Assembly: GCF_016097555.1 (NCBI RefSeq) | Contig: NC_054704.1 | Span: forward strand, 31,829,554 to 31,893,553 | From: Gigantopelta aegis | Lineage: Eukaryota; Mollusca; Gastropoda; Neomphalida; Peltospiridae | Direction of reading: 5' to 3' | DNA length: 64,000 nt | Part shown: positions 34,364 through 46,000 of the stretch, in pieces | How positions within the stretch are numbered: position 1 is the first letter of the stretch | Layout: every line of letters begins with the position of its first letter | Program-made: the position numbers and the translations under genes | The notes under the pieces: model-generated | Database searches by the model: none | The model's input: the letters and a program-made list of their open reading frames with translations, nothing else | Told to the model about the DNA's origin: nothing

Positions 34364-37079
34364 GACATACTTCTTATTTTTACCCTCAGTATTTGGTACA
34401 ATAAAGTTGATACGAAATACAAGCCAACTCATTTTTTACATAGGTAATTGAACAGGAGATGTCGGTCTAATATTCACAGGCATTCTAGTTTTGCTGAACC
34501 GATCAATGTTTTAAAAAAATTATTTTAATAAAAGATTTCAAAATATATATATATATGAAATCAAAATATTTCTATAGTGATCCCCTAATGTGGAATAAAA
34601 CAAATTCTGTTAATTTTATTTCTATCTTCATCGAATGAATCGATCACTTTGATATTGTCAGCTGATAAAAAGTAGTTTTGTTTTTGGAAAGGTTGTGTGT
34701 ATATTATTTGGCACCTAAGATAAATTATTTTAATGATAAACACTACCACTTCCATTGTGATATCACCCCAAAAAATAAAAAAAATTATAATATTTTATAA
34801 AGTATTGCTGAATAAACAAATTCATGACAAAGTAAAAATCATCAGTTACAACCAATTAAATCTGCATTTGAGGACAAAAGACCAGACGATAGTGGACACA
34901 AAAGTCAGATCAAGTGACAGATTTGGCACCAAATAAGTGTTTTTTTCAGTCTGAGATTTCCAAATCGATAAAAAATAAAATGTTTTCATTGCTCAAATTA
35001 AATATAACTTTTATAGTGTGTATCAAACATACAAATGGATACAGATCTGAGACAAAATACAGGCTGTTAAAAATACAATCAAATCCACTTATTTGGATAT
35101 CGGATTATTGTATATTTCAGATATTTGAATATGTTTGTCCTGTACGGAACCATTTGTCATTATAATAGTACATAATCCAACTGTTGATTGGATATGTTTT
35201 TAATGTGTTTTCAGATATTTGAATATAAAATTATACTTGGCGAGTGACAATTGCTTGTAAAACATAGGAAAGTCTGTCTTTTTTTCCAATCTGATTAAAA
35301 TTAGCTCTACTGGTCTACCAGTAGATCTAACAGCATTGCGTGGACTCCCATGTCCAGGTGACATTTCATCTATAAATAACAATTTAAATATCGACCAATT
35401 ACACTTCGCCTTTTATAGCGTTATTCGGGAGCATACAAATTCTAAAAATATTGGGGGAGACTATTTATGCAATAGGCGAACTTGTTGGTCTATTTCAACA
35501 TTTAAAAACAGGCGAAAAAGTGCAGTAATAAACTCTGGATTGTATACTAGTATAAACAGATTTTATGGCTATACCATCACAGGGTTTTTTTTCTCTTGAA
35601 ACGAATTTTATATAAAATTTTATATTGAAATTATTAGTTTCCAGGATATTTCATAATTTACCCGAATCATTTCGTATACCCTCGACATAATCCCAAATCA
35701 TTTAAAATTCTTTTCAAATCACTGGCATGATTTTGTAAGTAAGGTTTTGATTGGTCAAATGAAAGGTCAACTGGACATGATCTCCAACAGGGTGCTGTTA
35801 GATCCACAGGTAATAGTAATTAACCAGTGGAGGTAATTTTAATTAGATTGTGTATTGGCCTGATCTACCTGATGCGTTTTCCTCAAATGGCCGTACGTAA
35901 TACCATACATTCGTGCATGCAGAAATCAATACTTTTAATTTTATTTTATTTCATTGTTAAAAGAAAATAAAGACTTAGACAAACTTGTTTTCTTGTTTCT
36001 TACTTTATTTCGGATGACTAGTTATTAATCAATACGTTTCTAATTACACCGTAATTAATCCATGAACTCAGTTTCATCTCAAATGGGACCCAATGACCTA
36101 TATGAGACAATGGGACAATCAACGATTAAAGCCAGCCTGTCAGTGGCAAAAATGTGTTTCATAAGCAGGCATTCCTTAATCTCATGCCAGCCACTTTGGA
36201 AGCAGTTTATGTTTAATCCATAAACAAACACTTGTCAGATATGTGTTGGTGGTCCGGGTATATATCTTTCCAACACATACGGCTCACATTTGATTTTACT
36301 CTCCCTTTAACTGTCAAAAGGTACATGCTAACAGATTAAAATTCTTAGCAAGTTGGATTAATATTGTTTTGGCTATAAATATTGAAAACAAATTTTTTTT
36401 TTCACATTGTCAACATGGCAATAATAATAACGGCATTAACTGTTGCTACTTGTATTTATTTAGTTTATAAACAAACTTGATAATAGTAACAGAAGTCACA
36501 ATATGGAACTTGGAATCAGTATTTTTTTTTTTTTTTAACACAAAATACTTACCAGTTTCGGACAAAAATAGCACATGTCAAGAGGCCCTAATTGGGAGAA
36601 TTGTAATCAGGTTTACATAAATCATGAAGAGGTCCTAATTGGGTATGTCAAAATCGTAACTTCGGTTTATTGTATGTGCCGCTTATTTGAATATATTTTT
36701 GTTGCATGAGGCACATCCAAATAAGCGGATACTGGTACTAAAGTTTTTTGTCATTTGCTTTTTTGTACACACCATGGCTTGTTTTGTTTTATGTCCAGTG
36801 TGCAGACTGATCTTTTTTTGTGTGTGTGGATAAAAAAGTGCATTTTGAAATAGCGAAGATGGGTGCTGTAAAATATAGTAGGGTACAGAAAAATAAAGAG
36901 GGAGCAGAAAAATAAAGGAGGATGGCAAAATGCAATAGCAGGACCTCACTTAAATGGAGCAGCAAAAACACTATTAACTAGGTAAACCCTAACCATGAGT
37001 GCAGCTTTAATTATAGTCCTTTCCAGCCTCCTTGAACATTGTTTTTTTGTGGGGGGTTTTATAATTTCAGAAGTAAAAA
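34364..37079. other. Intergenic or IFT74 5' region, first exon not found
   Basis: The initiator exon of IFT74 should lie here or further left, but no convincing short exon with a donor in the right phase was found. Small palindromes such as CGCTTATTTG/CAAATAAGCG at 36682-36725 are present. The string 'tatgtgttggtggtccgggta' at 36240 recurs at 52757. Confidence 0.4.
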
Positions 37080-37700
37080 AAAAAGAATATTGTCAACATC
37101 TCTAACTGCCTTATGTTTCAAACTTCATTCAGTTTGTTTTCCTGTGCACGTTTTACTCAACATCCAATTTGTTGTTGTCTGCTTGTTTATTTGTAAGATT
37201 TTTCTTCACAGTTCGGGAACATGTTCATTTACAATAAAGTTAAGACAAGTATACAAAATACATAATTTTACAAAAACCTAAGACCATTAAAATTATTGTT
37301 TCCGGGTCCATGTAGAAATTGACTTAAAATGGAGAAAGATGAATTAGCATTCTGTGCATGTCACATGACCTCACACATGCCAGATCAACAAGGCTAAATC
37401 ACTTAATTTTTATAATTTTCATGCTCCTTGTTGTTAGAATTTAGTTTCAATTATTATATGTTATGCAAAAGGTATGCTGCATTTTTGTGCCCCTACTGTA
37501 GTGAATAGTAGACATAGCACATTCAGAAAATTATAAATAATTTTGAGTGTATAATTAGTTTTAAGAATTAGAAAATTGATATTTTACAAACTATTCACCA
37601 ATATGAATGTATTGACATCAAGTGTTCTTAGCGATCATGGAGAGAGAAAAAGAGGTGAACTGACTGCTCTTGATGTACTGAATTTTTTCTTTAAGAAAAT
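37080..37700 (+). repeat. Dispersed repeat, copy 2 of the 3446-4130 family
   Basis: Same block order as copy 1 ('ttcttcacagttcgggaacatg', 'tgtagaaattgacttaaaatggagaaagatgaatta', 'gccagatcaacaaggc', 'ttttacaaactattc', 'attgacatcaagtgt'). It ends about 70 bp before the first recognised IFT74 exon. Confidence 0.75.
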
Positions 37701-37773
37701 ATGAATCAAAGTGTTATCCATCTGTATCATATTTAACATTCTTTATGCCATTGCTTGATTGTATTACTTGTAG

Positions 37774-40025
37774 GAGTCGACCACCAACAAACAGTGGTCG
37801 TCCAATAACTGGAGCAGCTCGACCAATAGGAACAGGTATGTATTTTTTCACTATTAATATGGTAATGGTCTTTAAACTGTGAGATATATTTTCATTATTA
37901 TTGTTTAATAATCGGTTAAAAATATGAAAACATTAACTGAATGTGTTCTTTATAGTAATTAACAGAAACTAATTATTAAAACTTGTTTAAAAAAAAAAAA
38001 ATCTCCCAATTTATGCTACAGACATTGGAATTACTTGCATTTAATATTTTTCATGACTTAATAGGCAGTCTTTTTCATTATTATATAATTTGCTTTTTTT
38101 AATGATTTGTTTAACAATATTTCAGCTGCCGGGCGTCAACCTGGGACTGCCACTAGACTTACAACTGCAATGGTAAGACAGAAAGTTGTTTGTACTTTTC
38201 ATCCGATTCGAACATCTCCTTTAACTGTTACTTTTGAGTATCAATCCAGTTAATAATTCTTGTTGTTTAAGTTGTGAATTTGAAATATTTACTGATCAGT
38301 GTTTACGTTGTTTAAAAATAGCTTAGCACAGTATCAGCATTTTTGTTAAGAGATTTTTTCATTTAAAGATTTCCAAGAGTGAATAATTTTTAGTCTTGCA
38401 TTTTATAAAGTTCTCCTTTTGATTTAAATTTTTCAGAATCCAGGTACAGCTAGACCTGGTACAAGAGGAGGTCAGATCGGTGGAGGAGTTGGTAAGATTT
38501 AATTCAACACTTTTATAGAATAGGGATGTTTAGATTTCTTAGGTGTTCTTGTGCAGTTATTTATCTATGTTTATTGATGAAATTAGTTGTTTGACGTCAT
38601 CAATTAAATTATTTTATGTGATATTTATACATGTTGCATATATCGACTCTTACCTGTAAAGAGGAGTCAGCTTTAACTGTTACTTTTGAGTATCAATCCA
38701 GTTAATAATTCTTGTTGTTTAAGTTGTGAATTTGAAATATTTACTGATCAGTGTTTACTTTGTTTAAAAATAGCTTAATATTTAATGCAAGCTATTATTG
38801 TACTTAAAATTTCAGTTAAGTTGGGGGGGGGTAATTTCTTTTGCATTTTGGTAATACAGTTTTAATAGAAATGGTTTTCCTAAAAAAGTATTTCAAATAG
38901 TGGCAAAAGTTGTGTTTGTTTCACAAAGTAATGACAACTTGTTTTCAATCCATTTTCATTTAAATAGGCCAGGTATCACATCTATCTGTGTTGTGACAGA
39001 GGCAGTCTTATCCCACATGAAAATTTAATTGTCTGATTAAATATGTTAATATATATAACATGGGCGAATAATTTTTACAGTATGAAATTGATGGATTAAT
39101 TTTCATTCTCTTCTTTAAAATTGATAATAAAACGTTGAATCCCAAATTGATATCTATACAGATAAACCATCCACTCTTAGCATATTGTTAAATAATCTAA
39201 ACCTCTATTACTGGGACAGAGAAGGTTAACCAGGTGAGTGTGGGATTTTGTTGGGGAACAGGGAACATTTTGCTTTCAAAATCTTGTTTAGCGGTATTTC
39301 TAGTCAATTGAAAATTAATTAGCAACTACTGTTTAATGGTTTAAAATTGTGTAGTGAATTCTGAAACTTGCTACGTAAAAAATATTTTAGATTATTATTT
39401 TCAGTTATGCTCTTGTTTCATAATATTTTCCTTTTTCTTTTAAGCCCTGAATGCCCATGTGACCGTGGTTGATCGACCCACTACTCAGCAGGGTCTTGGT
39501 GGAATGAAAACTGCAGCAAGGGGTAATTGTTTCTATTTGTTGTTTGTTATATACAGATCAGTTTGTGATCGTTTTCATCTATTCATTCTGTATTTTATTT
39601 TTCACTTACTTTGTAGCTTAGTATGTTTTTTTACTTTGTCTAAATATGAGCCAACAATTTTCTCTTGAAAGATGTGCTCATGATTGTTTTATGTTAATTT
39701 GATTTAAATAATGAGTTATTTGTGTAAGCAAAAAGATGTTGGTAATTCAAGATCCTTTATGAACATTATATATATATATATATGCTTTTATTTCTTTTTA
39801 AGGTGGTCGTCAAGTGATGGATAAAACTTACTTTTTAGGATTGATAAGGTATTTTATTAATTTATCTAATATATCATGAAATATAACATTTTTGTCAGTT
39901 AAAATTATTTTACACAAATTACACAAGCTGAAATAATACATGAAAATAAAATTATTTAAGAATTGAATATGATAATTTTTTGTTTAGTTTAGTATGAAGC
40001 ACAGAACCACTTAACACGCTGTATG

Positions 40026-40095
<70 letters not shown>

Positions 40096-43000
40096 GGAGC
40101 CTGAATCATTGTTTTATTGAGTTGTATTTCAGTTTCTTTCTTTTTTTCTTTTCAGGAGCAAAATTAATGAACTGAATGCAGAAATTACCAAACTGAATAA
40201 AGATATTGAAAATGCTAATGATGAAAACTCAAGTTATCTTGGATATGAGAAACGGTATGTATGTTAGCATGGAATTTCTGTTGCTGTTTTGTTAATTGTG
40301 ACTTATATGTATTCACACTGAAGCAAAAGCAGAATTGTTTATGTCCTGTATGGTCTGCCACAAGTTTGATTGAATTTGATATTTTGCTTGATGAATAGTT
40401 ATGATGATAACTTACATGTAGTGTTTTCTAATCCAACTAACAGAGCATAAAATAAATGAAATAATGTAACTTAGGTCTTTTTGTGGGCTTTAACAGGTGC
40501 ATAGCTAAACTATGTGGTGGTTTACGGCCTGAGAGTAAAATAAAGTTCTGTTCTTCTGTTGATGATGAATAGTTATCTTTGCTGTTAAATGATATTGCCT
40601 TTTGTAAGAATTTAAGAGTAAAATGTCCATGGTTCTTTACTTAGTGTTATTGTAAAATATGAAATTTTACTTAAATTATGGTCTTAATCATTTTTGGGAA
40701 AAGCTTTGTTGAATGTTTTAATTCTTGAGCTTGTTTTTTCTTCTAATAGGGCAGAAACTTTGGCATCTGAGATCAGAGATTTACAGGGTGAACTTGGAGA
40801 TTACAATACTGTAAGTGTTTATGTATTGAATCTTCTTTTAATGGATGCCTTTATTACAATAAATATTACTGATGTCCCTTTCAAATTTATGTGTATGTTC
40901 TAATGAAAGGAATCATCATTTTATGTATTTGTAGTTACTTTATCATGTATGGGTTGTATCAGAATTGATTACATATGGGAGGAGGGGTTCAGATGTAATT
41001 GTGTTGTATACCTATCACCCTCAAATTGTATTTAAGCCATACATGCATAGTAGGATGGTGGTTTGACTTGTACTCAATCAGAATTAAAGTTAAACATGTT
41101 AGTAAAAATCTAATTATTACTTTTAAACTCTCTAACAAGTCAGTATTCTCAGTTATCGATGAACGTTCATGACTTTAATAAATTTGGAATACCTAGAAAG
41201 AAGTTCTCTGACATTAAAAAAAAAAATAAAAAAAAAAAAATAATAATAAAGTAAAAATTAAATTAAAAAAAAACAACCAAAAAATTAAATAAAATTATGG
41301 TAAGTGATCTTTATTGGGTAGGGGGTCTATGCTCTTGTCCTAGCAGCAGCAACATGTCCTGTGAACTTTGTATTTTCAACTGCATGTTTTTTCTCTTATT
41401 TTCCATTCTGAATAATGATGCGTCCACTTCTCCATGGGATCAACTCTTGCATGGCCCTATTTTCTGATTAAGAGTAGCCCATGTAGTGGCGACAGTGGGT
41501 TTCCTCTCAAAATCTGTGTGGTCCGTAACCATATGTCTGACGCCATATAACCATAAATAAAATGTGTTGAGTGCATCGTTAAATAAAACTTCTTTTTTTT
41601 TTTTTTTTTCTGATTTTAAAAACCCCTCAAATAACAATAAAACATTATGTGTACAATAATCTTGGCAATGTTGGCACTCAATTTCAATTCTGTTTTTAAT
41701 AATAATTATTCTTTATGTATGTTTGTTGCAACACAACATGTTTGTTAGCAGCTTATGGAGATTTGTTTGGGGTTTTTTTCAGTTGGTGGACAAACTGACT
41801 ATAGATGAAGATATACAAGATGTGGAGTTTGACTGCAGTAATGTGAGTATAGTTTATAATACATGATGTTCTGTAAGTCAGATTTACTAGATCATGTTAT
41901 ATAACATTTGTATATTCTATTATGAATGAGTGAAAAAACATAATACTATCTAGATTTAAACCCTTGTCCATTACTTAATAACAGTTTAATTTTGAAAAGC
42001 AATATATGTTTGTACATGATTTTGGAATGAGATGAGAGGTGGCATCTGGCTCGATGAGGTGCTCGGGGCAAATCTGTTCCACTGAGTTTGTTTCAGTGGT
42101 TTTTCACATGCAACATTTGCATAATTTATTCTGATTTTGATTCGTATGTGCAACACTGAATTATTTAATATTTTTCAGCTCAAAGCAAATAATGACAGAG
42201 ATGCTAAGAAAATAGAAGAACTTTTTGATATTAAGAAACAGTAAGTTCAAATACCGTACTTGAAATAATAAAAAGTCCTAGTATTTTCAGTATTATGAAA
42301 ACTACACACATTTTCTTTACTAAAAATATTGTAATACCTTAAAAACAAACAAAAAAACTTTTATTAATCAATTATATAAAATGAAGATATATTGATATAT
42401 ATTTTTTAATGAATGCTTAAAACCTGGATTTATAATAATATTTTGCCCATTGATAGTGGATCTGCTTTTTACTGTTTTAGTTATTTATGTCACTTTATGT
42501 TTAAACTAAAATATTTTAAAGTAAATAAGCTAAATTAGAAAGTTTAAACTCGTAATGGTTGTGATTAATTTGGTAATTTATTTTATTATTATATTTGTAG
42601 CTCTTAGAGTTTATAATTTAATAAACTGACAGTTAAACTTTGTTTGTTTAACGACACCACTAGAGCACATTGATTTATTTATCATCAGCTATTGGATGTC
42701 AAACATTTGGTAATTTTGGCATTAGAGAGGAAACATGCTACATTTGTTTTCATTAGTAGCCAAGGATTTTTTATATGCACCATCCAATAGATAAGATAGC
42801 ACATACCACAGCCTTTGATATACCAGTCGTGGTGCACTGGCTGGAATGAGAAATAGCCCAACCATGCGTCAATCGAGCACTTTACCACTGAGCTACGCCG
42901 TCCCATAAACTGACAGAATCAATAGCTTGTTAACTTTCTAATTTCAGGAAAGAAGAGTTGATCATTCAGCTGACAACTGAACTGGACCAAGAAAAGAGGA

Positions 43001-46000
43001 TGGCTGATAGTTTGGTCAATGACATGGTATGTTGTAGGAATAGTTGTCAATTATTAGAGCAAATGTAATTACATTTTAATGGCTGTCATGGATCTTCTAT
43101 CAAGTATCGAATGTCAAAATACTCTAAATAATGTTATTTGCTACATTTCATTTTTTTTTTTTTTTTAAGAATCCTGAGATGAGACAGCAATATTATAAGA
43201 TGAAGGAGCTGAACGAACATTTGCTGAAACAGTTGGAAAATGGACAACAAGAACTGGATCACCTTAATTCCAAGATTGAGGCCCTGCAGGATGTAAGTTA
43301 GAAAGGCACTTTTGTGCCATTTTCTAATCTTTCTCCATTTAAATCATTATAGTCACCTGCCTGAAAGTTTATCAAAGTATAATTAAAATTATTGGCAACA
43401 TAAAAATATAATGATGCCAGTGAATGTATGATACTAAACAGTGTTTACTTAAAAACAATTATATTCATTTAATTAGAAACATGGGATTTATAATGCGAAC
43501 TTCCGCACATGTTAATGTACAATTCATGTAAATTAGTTGACAGTGATATGGCAATGAACAGGTGAATAGTTTTGTCTGAGTTGATAAATACTAAACAGTA
43601 TTTAAAAATGCCTTTGTTTTATTTTGCAATTTCATGATTAAATCAGAACAAATGATAATATTTTGAAGGGTTAAAAGTCATAAAGGCACTATATAGTTAC
43701 TTATTAACAATTTGCTTAGATGAACAATTCCTTTTTTGATGACCTCATAGTAACATCTAAACAGGAGTAAGGAAATAGTATTGGGTTTTCTGAATAAGAA
43801 AGTGCTGCTCAGTGTTTTTATGGTACTGTTTTAATGACATAGAAGAGCTTGTAGCGTACATTTTGTTAGTCAGAATCTAAACGCCATTGCATATTTTGTT
43901 TTTGACAGGAGCTGTCTATGTCACAAATTAAACAGGAAGCAGGTATGTTTTGATTTCTGATTTATATGGTAAAGGGCATTAAGAAGTTTCTGGCTGCTAT
44001 TCCATGAGTGTTAAAAAAAAATGTATGCTGATTTATTTGAGAAATTAAATAAAATAACATTTAATTAAATTAAGGTATGAAATGACATATCGTATTGTAA
44101 AGCTATTTTATAGTTTTGAAGTTTATTAACTTCCCAATGAGATGCATACGTAGTTTAACTGAAAAATATGTTCATTCTGGATCCATCTGTTGACATTGTC
44201 AACGGTTGCACCCAGACAGTCTGAACAATATATTGATATAGATATATAAAAGGACAAAGAAAATATATTAATTGATGCATTATTTAAATATCTATATTTA
44301 GTTATTTGTAAGTATAATCTGTGTTTACTAGTGAGGTTGTATGAGCAAATTCATGAACTGGAAATGAAGCGTGATCAGCTGGTTGACGAGGCCAAGACTC
44401 GGGGGACACCGGCCGAAGAGAGAGAGAAACTGCTGAAACAAGTGAAAGAAGATAACCAGGAGATAGCCAGCATGGAGAGACAGTAAGTAATTAGAGTAAT
44501 ACAGAGTAGTGATCTCTTTGTTAATACTGTTGCAATATTGAAAATTATTAAACTTTTTAATATCATGACATCAGTAATATTGTGACATTGAAAACAACCA
44601 CAAATGCATGTTTGTTGGTCAATCGAAGTAAAATATTGATAGACATGTCATCTGAAATACAAATCTTTACATTATTTTCCATGTACACATTATGAAATGC
44701 TAAGTTACTAAGACAAAACATTACATCAACAAGCTGATTTCTTGATGTACAGAAAAAGATCAGTAATTAAATTTTGAACATATCTAATACTTTTGAAATG
44801 CATATCTTGCAAGCATATTGGTGTAGTCAAAATAGCTTTTAACCTAGAAAAAATTGGTATAAAAGGTTTCTTGGTACCATAAGAAGCGGAATTTTGTCCT
44901 CTATAACATCCGCAAAAATCCGCCTTGGGGAAAAATATTTATATGCAAATTACCTCATTAGCATATTTTAGCCTTTTTGGAGCAAGTCCATGTAATGTCA
45001 AAACAGCTGAACCCACCACACTCTTTAATAAAAGGTTTTTCTTTGGATTTGTTGTCAGAAAGGTCTCCAGATTAACATATTAAAAGTCTAAAAAAGGATT
45101 GCTACAGGGGAAGATAACTGTTTTTCGCATAAATCCAAGATGGCCACCCTATAAAGTTCCTCTGACCATAACTTCACTTCTAATTAATATTTTCCCCTGA
45201 TTTTAAAGGCTAAACTATAGTTATCGCTATCAACAAAAAAAAGTAAAGTTTGTTTTATTTAACGACGCCGCTAGAGCACATTGATTTTTTATCTTATCAT
45301 CGGCTATTGGACGTCAAACATATGGTCATTCTGGCACTGTTTTTAGAGGAAACCCGCTGTCACCACATAGGCTACTCTTTTTACGACAGGCAGCAAGGGA
45401 TCTTTTATTTGCGCTTCCCACAGGCAGGATAGCACAAACCATGGCCTTTGTTGAACCAGTTATGGATCACTGGTCGGTGCAAGTGGTTTACACCTACCCA
45501 TTGAGCCTTGCGGAGCACTCACTCTGGGTTTGGAGTCGGTATCTCGATTAAAAATCCCATGCCTCGACTGGGATCCGAACCCAGTACCTACCAGCCTGTA
45601 GACCGATGGCCTGCCACGACGCCACCGAGGCCGGTCGCTATCAACAAAGCCATTAAATCATATTCTAATGTTATTTGGTTGTTGTTTCATATAAATAAAT
45701 AAATGGCCATCAAAGTAATATATTATGAATGTTTATATGGTGTTACATATTGGTGGATGTGACCAACATTGGTATAATGCATACTTATGTTATCTTGTCT
45801 ACATCAATCAAAATCCATAAAATGTATCTTTGATGTGTTTTCTATATATAATTACCTCAACACATGCCAAGAACTTATATATGAGTATTTGTCTCTCAAA
45901 ATTACAAGATGTTTTCATGTTCGTCATCACTGTGTGCTAAAATCATTTCTTCTGAATTATAACAGTCCGTGCCATGACAATTTCCACAAGCTGCAACACA

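Noticed and set aside
35336-35599. 87-codon ORF upstream of IFT74
   Set aside because: No family resemblance, overlapped by an antisense ORF, not bounded by splice sites in a useful phase.
37640-37670. ATGGAGAGAGAAAAAGAG|GTGAAC as the IFT74 first exon
   Set aside because: Splicing it to 37774 gives the wrong phase, and the sequence belongs to a dispersed repeat copy.
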